A stretch of 64,000 nt of DNA from Brachionus manjavacas (GCA_019054805.1 JAHQIY010000006.1:124001-188000), one strand, 5' to 3'; numbered from the stretch's first letter, positions 1-10,473 are shown. Notes: a model not told the origin generated them from the sequence alone. Program-made: numbers and translations.

Positions 1-451
1 ATTTGAGGTACTAAAAAACTTTATTTCTTGTCAATTTGAATTTTAATGAGCCGTAACAAAAAATCGAAAATTTTAATCGAAACATTTCAAATAATTTCTA
101 AATCGAAAATTTATTCGAATAAAAATTCAAAAACCATGTTTTTGTTTGAAATTATTAAAATTTTTTTCGAAATTTGAATACCGAAACTTATTGATATTAA
201 ATATTTAATATCGATATTTAGGTTTGAGTTTTCTCGATTAGCTTAAGTTTGTTTCGATTGGTTTTAACAGAAATTTATCGATTAAAAACTAATCGATGCA
301 CAACCCTATGATTAAGCACAGTATTTTTCCTTTAAATATATCCATTTTTATTTTAATTTTGAATTTTCAAATTTATTTTAATTTTTTTTCATTTTTTAAC
401 CATAAAGATCTTAATTTTTTTTTAAATTTTAATTAATCACTTTCAAATAAG
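1..451. repeat. 451-bp direct repeat, copy 1
   Basis: This stretch recurs at 1042-1492 with a constant offset of 1041 bp, no gaps and one base difference that I could find. The window begins inside it, so its true left edge is unknown. It is A+T-rich and has no open frame. The two copies flank a MULE transposase tail, so it may be a recent tandem duplication, the ends of a mobile unit, or an assembly artefact. Confidence 0.9.
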
Positions 452-871
452 CATTTATCTAGTATAAATCGTATTTCCATCAATATAAATAATTGGAGAG
501 AAACAACGTGTACTTGTTCAGATTGGCAAAAGGATTACAAGTGTAATCATCAAATTGCAGTTTGTGCAAGGCTAAAAAAATGTGCATTTGACATTGTTGC
601 TATGGATTTACCAATTCAACCGAATCGTAAACGTGGTGCCCCAGAAAAAAATAAACCAGCTCTAATAATACAACCATCAGATTCAGTTGGCGGTGGTGGA
701 GATCAAAAAGGCATCTCTTATGATGATGATGATTTAACCGAAGTTGTGCCTAATAATAAAAAAAAACAAAAAACATTCAATCAAGAATCTCCTCAAAATA
801 ATGAATCTAAAACATGTGAAAAATGTGGCTTAATTATGAAAAAAAGATATTTTTATTGTGATAATTGTTAA
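449..871 (+). pseudogene. MULE-type transposase C-terminus with SWIM zinc finger (fragment)
   Basis: The frame reads through a SWIM zinc finger: CTC at about 515-523, then a cysteine and a histidine spaced CxC-x9-CxH within CTCSDWQKDYKCNH. MULE transposases typically follow this with a basic linker of the form RKRGxPxKxKPAL, present here near 627-660, then an acidic stretch (DDDDL) and a CxxC...CxxC knuckle (CEKCG, YCDNC) before the stop. The DDE catalytic core is absent; the frame enters from the direct repeat, so this is a 3' fragment. Family assignment rests on the SWIM plus RKRG-tail combination. Two related tails lie at 22393-22653 and 46330-46560. Confidence 0.7.
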
Positions 872-1041
872 TTTTTTTTATTTTTAGAGGTGAGTATTAA
901 CTTTTTGCGGTTTTATAATGAAATTGCTTTCTTTTTTTTTAAATTGATGTAATTTTTTTTTATTTGAATAATTTTTTTATATTTTGCTACTTTTTTAATA
1001 AAAAAATAGTCTTTTATTAAATTTGAGGTAAATTTTAATAA

Positions 1042-1492
1042 ATTTGAGGTACTAAAAAACTTTATTTCTTGTCAATTTGAATTTTAATGAGCCGTAACAA
1101 AAAATCGAAAATTTTAATCGAAACATTTCAAATAATTTCTAAATCGAAAATTTATTCGAATAAAAATTCAAAAACCATGTTTTTGTTTGAAATTATTAAA
1201 ATTTTTTTCGAAATTTGAATACCGAAACTTATTGATATTAAATATTTAATATCGATATTTAGGTTTGAGTTTTCTCGATTAGCTTAAGTTTGTTTCGATT
1301 GGTTTTAACAGAAATTTATCGATTAAAAACTAATCGATGCACAACCCTATGATTAAGCACAGTATTTTTCCTTTAAATATATCCATTTTTATTTTAATTT
1401 TGAATTTTTAAATTTATTTTAATTTTTTTTCATTTTTTAACCATAAAGATCTTAATTTTTTTTTAAATTTTAATTAATCACTTTCAAATAAG
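1042..1492. repeat. 451-bp direct repeat, copy 2
   Basis: Second copy of the repeat at 1-451. Just before it, at 1021-1030, the ten bases ATTTGAGGTA that begin the repeat occur once more by themselves, as expected near a duplication junction. Confidence 0.9.
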
Positions 1493-1850
1493 TGTTAACG
1501 TTACAACTAGCAAACCGAACATAACTTTTTTTAATCGAGAAGGAAATTCAAAATTATTTGAATTGTTTTTTAATGTATATTTTTTTTATTTTTTATAAAT
1601 ATAAATTTTAAGTTGTATTAATTTCACTGATATAAAATTTAATTTATTTATTGTAAACCGTTTAAGTTTGATTGGAAAAGCTTTAAATGAAGTTTATTTT
1701 GTTATAATGCAAAAGTTTACGACAAATTTTGTTGCTCCTTAGGTCTTATTCCAGCCCAAATATTCAATTTTATAGGGCTTTTTTTTCTTATTCCGATACA
1801 TTTTAATCTTGATGCTTTTGGTCTCATTAATAAAGAGTAAAAGCATTCAG
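1493..1850. other. A+T-rich spacer, nothing recognised
   Basis: No open frame, repeat arm or RNA gene was recognised here. It leads into a degraded transposase region. Confidence 0.5.
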
Positions 1851-2935
1851 TCGTATCATTGATTCATCAACAAATAAATAATTTTCAAATGATTCATTTA
1901 AGTGGAGGTTTGCAAATGCAAATTCAAATTTTTTGTTACTCAATCTGAATCATTTGAAATTAATCCTGTGCTTTTGATGGGTTAAAATATTTTCATCCTA
2001 TTTTGTATACAAACATTGATGGAATGCATTCAATTTTTCATGGAGTCTTCAAATCTTTATTTACATATTGGTTTGATTCTACATGTGATAAAAAATATTC
2101 TTTGAAAAATAATATGGTATTGATACAACAACGAATCTCAAAAATAAAACCATCAAGTAATTTTAAAAGTCCATCTGGATCAATATATGATTGGCGTTTA
2201 TGGCGTGCAAGCAAATCTGTGTATTTTATTTTAAATTATTCATTGATTGTATTTAGTAAAATAATGAAAATAGAATATCTAAAGAATCTTTTATTATTTG
2301 TTACTTTTCTGGAAATAATCAATGATCCTTTAATTTCTCAAGTCAGGTTTCAATGAACTCTTGCATCTAGTTGAAGGGACTCTTTAGTTCGGTCCGATTA
2401 ATGCAACAAACTCTTATCAATTTTAGAAACTAAAAAGGAAAATTACAAGAATTGTCAAAGGAAAAAATTATAATAAAAGAGTTTATTAAAATTTTCAGCA
2501 TTTTGCAAGAATATCTTGTAAGTCAGTAATCAAAAAAATTGAAATTCAGCTTTTAGTGTATTCATTAATGAAAAAACAGGTCTAAAAACTTCAAACAACA
2601 AAAAGAATCTAAAACATAATGAAATCGCTAAAATGGGACGTTCAAGTTATAATTTTTAAAATAATCACCCTTCAAATATATTTAAAATAAAACCAGACAA
2701 AGATATTTTCATATGATTCACTGATGTTTCGATTAATGGTCGTTTTTGCGATAGTGCTTTATTTTATAAAGTAGCAAAGCATTATGGTCTAATAAATAAT
2801 ATAGTTAATTTCGAAAATCGACTTTATTTATTTTGCAGAGAAATAATTTTATTACATAAACCCTTTTATAATATTATTTATCAAGATATTTAGGCAATAA
2901 AATTTACTTCTAGACTTGGCAACAATTATTTAATT
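1850..2935 (+). pseudogene. CACTA/EnSpm-like transposase remnant
   Basis: The clearest part, 2003-2356, reads DGMHSIFHGVFKSLFTYWF, then a block ending SPSGSIYDWRLWRASKS and a hydrophobic segment with LLLFVTFLEI. This order (D-MH-GV-K--W, then S..I.dW+AsE, then the L-rich helix) matches the C-terminal domain of a group of large animal DNA-transposon proteins I associate with CACTA/EnSpm-like elements. Downstream, several frames contain pieces such as GRFCDSALFYKVAKHYGLI near 2735-2795 that suit the end of the same domain. The reading frame is interrupted many times. The superfamily name is from memory of the motif and is the weak part of this call. Confidence 0.5.
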
Positions 2936-2978
2936 AGCAAATTAGAAAATGTTGAAAAATTTTATTTGTAAAATTGAC

Positions 2979-4467
2979 GGGTCTGTTGCAATATGTGACT
3001 ATTGATTCCTACTTAATTATGTGATCAGGACTGTTCACCTATTAAGTGACCAGTAAATAAGTGACCAGTAAAAAAGTGACCAAAGATTTCCAAAAAAATT
3101 AATATTAAAAAGTTTATTAAAATATGTGACCAAAAACAATTATACGTGACCAAGTGAAAAAATATGTGACCAGTTATTATGTTATGTTACCAAATATTAA
3201 ATTATGTGACCAAATAAAGAAACTAAAAAAAAATGTGTTTTTTTGAAATATGCAATTTTAAACCCTTTCTCATTTCGAAATAATTTCCACAATGTGGACA
3301 TTCTACCGGATTTTTTTTACCATTTAAATGCTTATTCACATTTTGAAGTGTTTCTTTTGAATTTTTTGGTTCATTTAATGAATCAATCTCGTATTGCAAG
3401 CTTTTATATTTGACACTTGATAAACTAATTGTTTCAAGTTTATTATTTATTGCCTCTACACGATCACTAATAGTTGTATGATATCGGCGTCTATATTTCT
3501 CTTCATCTGACGATCTTACATTGTTTCCTTCATGAATACTAATATTGACCTTTTCACTAGATTCGTCTTGAACAAAATAAGCTTCATTCTCGAATATTAT
3601 ATTACCGTCAACTTCATCAGCATCATTCTCAGAATCACCATCATAAACATTAGATACAGGATTATTAGTCATTATAGTTAATTGCTTAGTACTTGGTTCT
3701 GAAACAGAATCCTCAACATTGACAATATTTTCTGATGATACCAAGTCTAAATTGTCACTTTGGCTACCGTTAGTTGGGCAGACCAACATTTGATAATGGC
3801 TAAGACTAGCTTAATTGGTTTACGAAATAAACTAAAGAAGGAATCAGAACAAATTGAAGAATATGTGGTATAAGTTTTACAACGCCAAGTAAGCATTCTA
3901 TCGTTTCTCTTATCTATTTTTGATTTGTTCCTGTTCCTCAAATAATGGCTTAATGCTTTTCCAAAACTATTACAATTTTTATTTGTGAAAATTTTTGTAC
4001 GTCAATTAAACCAATTTGGCTCCGTTAGTGAATATTTTAAATTCTTCGGACTCTTGAATGTTCATTTTATTTCTTTTCAAATTTAATTTTTTTTTAATTT
4101 AAACGCAAATTTATATTGCTTAATTTTTCAAAAGAGTTATTTAGAAATTTTTGTTTATGAAGATTAAAAAAGCGAAGCAAAATTTAGTCAACTTTTTCAA
4201 TTTTCAATTTTATTATTGATTTTCGTATTGTTTAAAATAATTTAATAAAAATTTATTTGGTGACCAATAAAAAAATATTTAATAAAAATTTAAGTGACCA
4301 AAAAATATTTTATGTGACAAATTAAAAATTTAAGTGACCAAAAACAAATTTATGTGACCATGTTTTTTTAATCTTTAATTTTTTATGGTCTCTTATTTAC
4401 TGATCACTTAAAAGGTGAACAGTCCTGATCACATAATTAAGTAGGAATCAATGGTTGCAATAGACCC
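2979..4467. mobile_element. 1.49-kb TIR transposon with subterminal GTGACCA repeats
   Basis: The left end (GGGTCTGTTGCAA, then about 60 bp from 3001) and the reverse complement of the right end (GGGTCTATTGCAA...) match over roughly 70 bp, with a few extra bases in the left arm. Flanks read TAAAATTGAC on the left and TAAAAATTGAT on the right, a probable 9-10 bp target duplication with one base gained; that length suits MULE-like elements. Inside both ends the heptamer GTGACCA and variants recur about eight times (3040-3215) and about four times (4255-4362), all in the same orientation. The element contains a C2H2 zinc-finger ORF on the - strand and no recognisable DDE transposase, so it is probably non-autonomous. 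Confidence 0.8.
3223..3789 (-). CDS. C2H2 zinc-finger protein encoded inside the TIR element
   Basis: An uninterrupted 188-residue frame. Residues 1-100 are acidic and Ser/Asn-rich. Residues about 100-160 are charged and helix-prone, with several heptad-like leucines. The C-terminus holds one C2H2 finger (CPHCGNYFEMRKGLKLHISKKH, about residues 164-185) three residues before the end. The family is not recognised. Because it sits between the element's inverted repeats and is intact while the surrounding transposases are broken, it is probably an element gene rather than a host gene. It might bind the subterminal GTGACCA array; that is inference. A short + strand frame (MAKTSLIGLRNKLKKESEQ..., 3796-3873) begins 7 bp from this start and ends at a GTATAAG donor-like sequence, so the pair may be divergently transcribed. 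Confidence 0.55.
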   Translation of the reverse strand: MLVCPTNGSQSDNLDLVSSENIVNVEDSVSEPSTKQLTIMTNNPVSNVYDGDSENDADEVDGNIIFENEAYFVQDESSEKVNISIHEGNNVRSSDEEKYRRRYHTTISDRVEAINNKLETISLSSVKYKSLQYEIDSLNEPKNSKETLQNVNKHLNGKKNPVECPHCGNYFEMRKGLKLHISKKHIFF

Positions 4468-4522
4468 TAAAAATTGATAAAAACCCTAATTTTTAACACT
4501 AAAAAGTCCGGTATTTTTTATA

Positions 4523-5574
4523 TCTCTAAGGACCGGTGGTGTCAAACTGACACTTTTTATAAAAATATGCAAAATCCTCGACAAATTTTAGGTTTTTTGA
4601 AGTTAAATAGATTAAATATGATAAAATTCTGATTAAATTTTTTGTCTATTGAAAAAAATCTTCTTAAATATTGTTGTCTTCTTTTGTTCCAAAGTTCACG
4701 AATCAATCTGACTTTATTCGCTCAATCGGAGCTCGTTGTTTTTTCGATAAAACGTAAGAATTCCATTTTCTTAAAAAACTTATTACTTGACTTTTTAGTT
4801 TTGTAATAATTGGAAAACCAAATTGTTAATCCCACATCGCTTTAGTCTGGGTATTTGGACAAAAAACAAAAAAGTTTATTGCAATAATTTAATATAAATA
4901 TAAAGTAATATAATATAATAATATAATAACTTTTTCAAAGGATTGTGTTCGTTTCTTATATATAGCGCTGTATCTCGTTAGAAATGATGAATCTTCTAGA
5001 ATAGGATTCCATTCTGATTATAGAAGTATTGCGAGGTGTGTTAATTAATAACATATTAATAACATTATATATCTATGAAACAAGAGTTCATCATCAAGTT
5101 AGTGAGTGCTAAAAGTGTGGGTAACAAATGTTCTCCATTCTTTAACATTGTCCAAACAACTCCAATTTTACTTATCTTGTCAAGATATTGGTCCTCGTTT
5201 ACCCTATTGATTTTACTTTCAATCGAATCAATGTAGGTTTGTATCATCCACTTATTCTTTTCCCTATTATTCTTCAAAGAGGATTCTTTTATATCTATAA
5301 TTCTTCTCTTTCAATAAAATCCTCATCAACATAAACTTCATCAAATTCATCTAAAAAATCCGCATTATCATCATCTGAGGCTATAGATTGAGTGTCGTAG
5401 GCGTTTTCAAGGCTTCAAGGACCTTTATGGCAGCTTATCTTTTAGACATTTCAAATTTTTGACTATTTTGATTTTAAATTAATTTATTTATTTATAATCA
5501 AATTTGGCCAAATGTCAATATAATTATGCAATAAATTCAAAAAGTGTCAAATTGAGACCGCCGGTCTTTAGAGG
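4523..5574. mobile_element. piggyBac-like DNA transposon remnant
   Basis: Inverted ends match: left CTCTAAGGACCGGTGGTGTC, and right (reverse complement) CTCTAAAGACCGGCGGTCTC, both followed by a TGACACTTTTT-like stretch. A third such end lies at 6175-6215. Between them, the - strand reads an N-terminus starting MSKR near 5450, followed in another frame by an acidic stretch (YDTQSIASDDDNADF, EVYVDEDFIEREE) near 5395-5300, and then a 70-residue frame at 5065-5277. An MSKR start followed by a Asp/Glu-rich leader is typical of piggyBac transposases. The catalytic core is not seen. A TTAA target site was not found, so the family call is provisional. Confidence 0.5.
5065..5460 (-). pseudogene. piggyBac-like transposase N-terminal region, broken
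   Basis: Starts at MSKR followed by a stop and frame changes. The later frame reads KNKWMIQTYIDSIESKINRV and ends near TLLALTNLMM. Only the acidic leader resembles piggyBac proteins; the remainder is not recognised. A second copy of the first codons (MSKREAA) lies at about 5738-5757, beside the inserted fragment of the 2979-4467 element. Confidence 0.45.
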
Positions 5575-5614
5575 TGCATTTTTTTTTTGCATGATATGTA
5601 ATTGTTTAAAATAA

Positions 5615-5737
5615 TTTAGTAAAAATTTATTAGGTGACCAAAAACAAATTTATGTGACCATGTTTTTTTAATCTTTAATTTTTTATGGTCTCTTATTTAC
5701 TGATCACTTAATAGGACCTTATTTACTGATCACTTAA
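5615..5737. repeat. solo right-end fragment of the 2979-4467 TIR element
   Basis: About 90 bp here (GGTGACCAAAAACAAATTTA, through a TTTATGGTCTCTTATTTACTG block to TGATCACTTAATAGG) matches 4335-4410, the right subterminal region of the TIR element. A short internal duplication of TTATTTACTGATCACTTA follows. It has only one end, so it is a relic. Confidence 0.75.
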
Positions 5738-5772
5738 TGGCAGCTTCTCTTTTAGACATTTCAAATTATTGA

Positions 5773-6490
5773 CTATGTAACCGTTGCGTTTTGTTTAATT
5801 TTATTTAATTGAACATGTGTTGCCTGGATCCCAGGTTCCAGATAAGTCGAAACAATAGTTGTTTTATAAAGAAAAGTTAAACGCACTGTTCAAAAGAAAA
5901 TAAATGAAAAAAAACAACAAGTTAAATAATCAATTGTGATACTATGGAATATATTACTATTTAATAACTTAATTTAAAAAAATTTAAAAACTAAATTTTA
6001 AAAGTTGCGAAAATAAAGTTTAAAAAAAAATTTTATTGTGTTTGATTCATGATCACACAATTTTTTTAATTCAAAATTTAAGTTATTATTTTTGTTTTTG
6101 ATACCAAATAATGTTTGTGAATTAAAATTCCAAAAAATTTTTTTCAAAAAAAAATATTTTCAAAATCTAAACTTAAAAAGTGTTAAATTGACACCACGGT
6201 CCTTTGAGTATTAAATCAAAAACTAAATATTTTGATAAAGATCATTAATAAATTACAACATTACATGCATTTTTAATTTTTTTTTTCGTTACTAATTTTT
6301 ACATCAATTAAAAAGTATCAAAGATTAAGAATTTGGTTATTTTTTCTAAATTAAGTTTTATTTCTTAAGATAAAGTGTCAATAAATTAAAGAATTGGATT
6401 TCCATTCAATTAAGTCTTAATTCATTTTTATAGGTATAATCTTAATACATGAAGAATTTTTATTTTATTAATTTAAAAATGAAAAAAATT
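5773..6490. other. A+T-rich intergenic DNA
   Basis: No gene recognised. It contains one more piggyBac-like end near 6175-6215 (reverse complement CAAAGGACCGTGGTGTCAAT); otherwise only homopolymer-rich sequence. Confidence 0.5.
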
Positions 6491-6499
6491 TTAATTATT

Positions 6500-6640
6500 A
6501 ATCTCCATATAGTTCACTAGTTTGAACATTTGGATTTGATCTCCACGTATCCTTCTCGTTTTAGACTTGTTAATTTCAGCCTTGATAGCCGCTTAGGATA
6601 CTGCAAATTTGCAAGCTCAGGTACTAACCACTGATTTCAA
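6500..6640 (-). pseudogene. CR1-like LINE reverse transcriptase C-terminal scrap
   Basis: On the - strand two overlapping frames read LQYPKRLSRLKLTSLKR and then RRIRGDQIQMFKLVNYME. Together these are the block that follows the reverse transcriptase in CR1/L2-type LINEs (L.Y..RL..L.L.SL..RR.RGD.I..FK). It lies in isolation, with a frameshift between the two parts. Confidence 0.75.
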
Positions 6641-6649
6641 CAGACATTT

Positions 6650-7690
6650 TTTCCCATTTTATTTTTAAATAAATTTTGAAAAATAAATATCTATTTCTTA
6701 TTCTAACTTAATTAGAAATTAAAAAATTTTAGCAAAAGTAAAATTATTAGTAAGAGCGAAAATAAAATCGATTTTTTTTTAGCAGTATTTTCTTTATAAA
6801 AAACCTTTAATAATGATCAGTTGAGCAAACATAAATTGAATGATTAATACTTTTGAATTTTTCGATTTCAAAAAGCAATTTTTCATTTCAATTGTTTTTT
6901 TTTATTAAAATTAAATTAAGTTAAATCAAAACTTAATCAAAAAATTAAATGAGCTTTAATACCCGATTTCGTTTTTTTTCGATTAGTCAATTTTTAAATT
7001 TTTGAAACAAAACTGAAACCATGAGACAACAAACATTTTTTTAATTATTTTAGCCGGTTTAATTAATATAAAAGTAAATAGAATTTTTTGATTTTTAATT
7101 TTGTATTAAAATTATTTATATAGTTTCAGGCTCGAATGATTTTTTTTTTTAATTAGCAAAATTAAAAAAAAATAAACATTTGAAATCAGATTTTTTTTTT
7201 AAATTAGTTTATTTTATGCCTTTAAAAGGGTTGTTACAAGAATACGAACCCAAAAATTTTTAACTTTTTAAATAAAATACGAAAAAATTAGCTAAAATTA
7301 ATATTATATCGAAATTTATTTTCTTCACAGCTTCCAGAACGAATTAAAATCACAAATATGCTGATCTTTGAGAGGTGTTAATAGTAATGAATCCTTGTGA
7401 AAATGCTAAGTTTTAGGTAACTGCAAGATTTCTATTTACAATAATTTAGAATAGAAATAACGAATTGATGATAGTGGATTAAAGCTAAAAAGTATGAGTC
7501 CGTAATTATGATCTGACATTTTTCATGTTTAGAAGTTTGTGCAGATCGTAGAAAAAGTCATTGAGCTTATTTAATGGTTTTGGATTGAACTTACAAAAAT
7601 AAACTTTTTGAATATTTTTTTGTAGATCTTGACGAGCTGAATTTGAATACATAATTATTTTATTTATTTTATTTATAAAATTATTTTATC
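6650..7690. other. A+T-rich intergenic DNA
   Basis: No gene seen. 7620-7700 shares short blocks (TTGTAGATCTTGA) with 58738-58751, indicating an unclassified dispersed repeat. Confidence 0.45.
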
Positions 7691-7699
7691 TGCAAAGCA

Positions 7700-7761
7700 C
7701 TAGATATAATAGAAAATCATTAAAATTAAATTGCAGAGTTATTGCAGAGACTAAATTTGGG
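7700..7761. repeat. dispersed repeat, left flank of foldback insertion
   Basis: The GAAAATCATT...CTAAATTTGGG segment continues at 8293-8385 on the far side of the foldback element. The uninterrupted arrangement is found at 62550-62680. Confidence 0.75.
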
Positions 7762-8292
7762 GGCATCTTGAAGTTGATCATCAATTCAAAATATCATTCC
7801 TAATATCTTTAGATATTAAAATAAATCTTTGATTTAATGTGAATAACTTATTCACATTAAATGATTTTAATGTAACATGTTTTACATGCAATGTAGATTT
7901 AGAAAATTAAAAAATATTGAAAAAACATTTTCTCAATTCATTGATAAGATCGATTTACAATTTAGGTAACTGATTTTTTGTAAGGTTTAATTTAATTTTA
8001 TTACTTATTTTGAATTTTTTATTTGAATTTCTTTTTTAAATTTAATTGTGAATGCTTAGCACAAATATTTTTGAATTTAAAAACTCAAATAAACTTTACA
8101 AAAAATCAGTTAATACATTTAAATATTAAAATCGATTATCAATGGATTGAGAAAACGTTTTTCAATTTTTTTTATTTTCAAAATCTACATTGCGTGTAAA
8201 CCAAGTTACATTAAAATTATCTAAATCAAATCAAAGATTAAGTTTAAATCTAAGGATAATTATTTTGAATTGATCATTTACTTCAAGATGCC
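7762..8292. mobile_element. 531-bp foldback/MITE with about 215-bp inverted arms and 8-bp target duplications
   Basis: The ends GGCATCTTGAAGT and ACTTCAAGATGCC begin two arms of roughly 215 bp that are complementary with scattered differences (for example TTTTACATGCAATGTAGATTT near 7880-7900 against its complement near 8180-8205). The element is bounded by AATTTGGG at 7754-7761 and 8293-8300. The unoccupied site, ATTTGGGTGGTACAAAGTTTG, is present once at 62594-62614. No ORF. An 8-bp duplication suits hAT-type or foldback elements; without a transposase the superfamily stays open. Confidence 0.9.
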
Positions 8293-8503
8293 AATTTGGG
8301 TGGTACAAAGTTTGCATCAGTTGATACATTTTGCTGAACAATCTTTAGACTCATAGAAAAAAGTTTATTCAATTTAAAAAATTTTATTTGTGTTCCTTGT
8401 TCTAAAATTCACTATACCATTTTTTATCTTTGAAACTTTTTATTATAATTTCAATTTAAAAAATAAAGACTATTAAAGTTCAAATGACAAAACATTTTAA
8501 GTA

Positions 8504-8900
8504 GTGCGGTCATTAGGCCGGTCAGCTAGGCGGTCTATTTTTTGGACCGCCAAAATAAATAGTCAACAAAAAACGGACGGTCTAAAAAACGGCTTAAAAA
8601 ATACGGCCGGTCAAAAATACGGCCAAATTTTTGGAGGTTAGCCACTTAAATTGATATTTTTTTCGAAATAATGTTTTTAATTTTTAAAGAAATTACTGAT
8701 TAAAAATTTTAAAAATTTTCTTTAAAATGCTTTTTAAGATTTTTTTTTTAATTTTCAAAATTTTACAAAAAATTAAGTGACCGCCTTGCTGACCGGCCAA
8801 ATAACCGCCCGCTTAAAAGTTGTTCGGATAATGAGGTCCCGGTCACGGTTTCTGAAAATTTTGGCCGGTTAAGTGTCCGCTTGTACGGGTCCCAATACTA
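8504..8900. mobile_element. MITE-like element rich in GGCCGGTCA motifs
   Basis: Left arm 8504-8536 (GTGCGGTCATTAGGCCGGTC, AGCTAGGCGGTC) matches the reverse complement of about 8776-8812 (GGGCGGTTATTTGGCCGGTC, AGCAAGGCGGTC). The motif GGCCGGTCA/GGCCGGTTA recurs in both orientations out to 8900. It is markedly GC-richer than its surroundings and has no ORF. Exact outer limits and target duplication are unclear. Confidence 0.75.
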
Positions 8901-9177
8901 GTAATTAAGTAAAATTAACAAAAATATTTCTTTTTTATTTTGATCTTTTGATCCTGATCTCAAACTTCAGTTTGCCAAAATAATTATATATTCCAAATCA
9001 ATACGTCAAGATCTACAAGAAAATATCCAAAAATCCAAATTGTCCTTCGGATAAGATAGTGATGGGACGTCACTGAGCCGAGTGTATTTTAGTCAAAAAG
9101 CATAGGTCCGTTTATTTACATTAATAACTCTTTGACGCATTCTTTGAAAAAAATAAAATAAAATAAAAATTAATTTT

Positions 9178-9183
9178 TTTATT
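9178..9183 (-). promoter_or_regulatory. polyadenylation signal of pih1d1
   Basis: AATAAA on the - strand just downstream of the pih1d1 stop codon. The very short 3' UTR fits compact gene structure. Confidence 0.5.
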
Positions 9184-9199
9184 TTCTAATTTGAAAAAT

Positions 9200-10473
9200 T
9201 TAATTCGAAACAGGCATTGTAATAGTTAAATTTTTAGTCTTTTTATCAAATTGAGCACCGCATTCTTCCTGTTTTAAACAATAGGGCAAATAAATATCAA
9301 GATGATAGATTTGTGACCTAGTGTTCAAAAGGAGTCGATCTTCTCCAATATCCAATTGCAACGAATTGGCTGATATCTTTGAACAAAAAAATTATTTATC
9401 AAAAAATATAAAAAATGAACACTTGAAGTTACAATATTTGGCAGTTCGATCTCTGCTACCAAAAACTCGACCAACTCACCTTCTTGTGGCTCACGATAAA
9501 TCTTGTATTTTGGAGTCTGTGACCTGATTGTTTAATTTTTATTGAACAGTTAATTCAATCTAAATTTGAAAAGTACTTGAGTTCATTTTGGCCGTCGGCT
9601 CTTTTGGCTTTTTCATTTTGCTCGTTTTTGTCCACTTCGGCTATTAGAGGCTTTGACTTTAGACGAATGTATTGCTCTTTTATTTGACCCATAAATTTTT
9701 TATTTTTGAGCAATTTACAATCTTAAAAAATAGATATTTATATATATTGAAAAAAAAAATTAACAATTTTTGTTCGAAAAAAAATAGATTACTTTTGTCT
9801 ATTTTTATCGAATATTTTTCTTCTAGGCCTTCGATTGCAATAGACATCAAAAATCCCATAAATGTTGGATATTTCTGTATTTTGTGTAAAAACTCAGGGC
9901 TAATACAAACATCATAAGCAGTGCATCCGGTGCCAGCTTTAGGCAAAAAAATTAATATTCAATTGATGAAAATAATTCTAATGTACCATTGTCTAATTCG
10001 GCGTGAGCTTCGCCCAAACTCATTGGCACACGAAATTCAAATGCTGCATTCTCCGGGTTTTCCTGCTCAATTATTTTCAACAGTTCTTGCTCCGATATAT
10101 CTTTGGGAGCATTTATCTTGAAATTTTTTCAATAAAAAATAAAAAATTTTTCTTTTTTTTGTTTACTTCTGATGATTGACAAATGTTTAGAAAAATTTTT
10201 TGACTAGTTCGCGCATTTTTTGTCTTGAAACAAATGCCTGGCTGTGGCAAAAATGATTTATAATTTTTGTCTTTGGACTCGGATTTGTTCTCTTGGCCAG
10301 AATAGAGCTTGAATTTAAATAGAAAAAAAGTTGAAAAGAACTTTTTTTAAAAAAAATACTTTGGCAAGCATGCTGAGTTCTTCGGGACCGATGTTGTTCA
10401 AGGCATCGTTCAACTCGTCTTCATTAGACTCATTTTTGTTCAAAAGAATTTTTTCTATCAATTCATCGCTCAT
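9200..10473 (-). CDS. pih1d1: PIH1D1-like R2TP/dynein-assembly chaperone adaptor
   Basis: Seven exons on the - strand: 10360-10473, 10167-10307, 9987-10116, 9793-9936, 9577-9721, 9433-9523 and 9200-9376, joined across six GT-AG introns of 50-71 bp in an open frame of 313 residues (human PIH1D1 is 290). Residues about 57-190 are the PIH domain: LPQPGICFKTK, QKIFLNIC, FRVPMSLGEAHAELD, GCTAYDV and IAIEGLEEKYSI follow human PIH1D1 closely. Lysines 66 (FKT) and 75 (QKIF) align with the pair that contacts phosphorylated DSDD-type motifs in clients such as TEL2. Residues about 240-313 form the CS-like domain (EDRLLLNT, YHLDIYLPY, AQFDKKT). Known role: links RUVBL1/2-RPAP3-HSP90 to clients in the cytoplasm, including PIKK kinases, snoRNPs and axonemal dyneins. 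Start: ATG at 10473 after TTTCAAG, a possible leader acceptor. An AATAAA lies about 17 bp past the stop. Confidence 0.95.
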
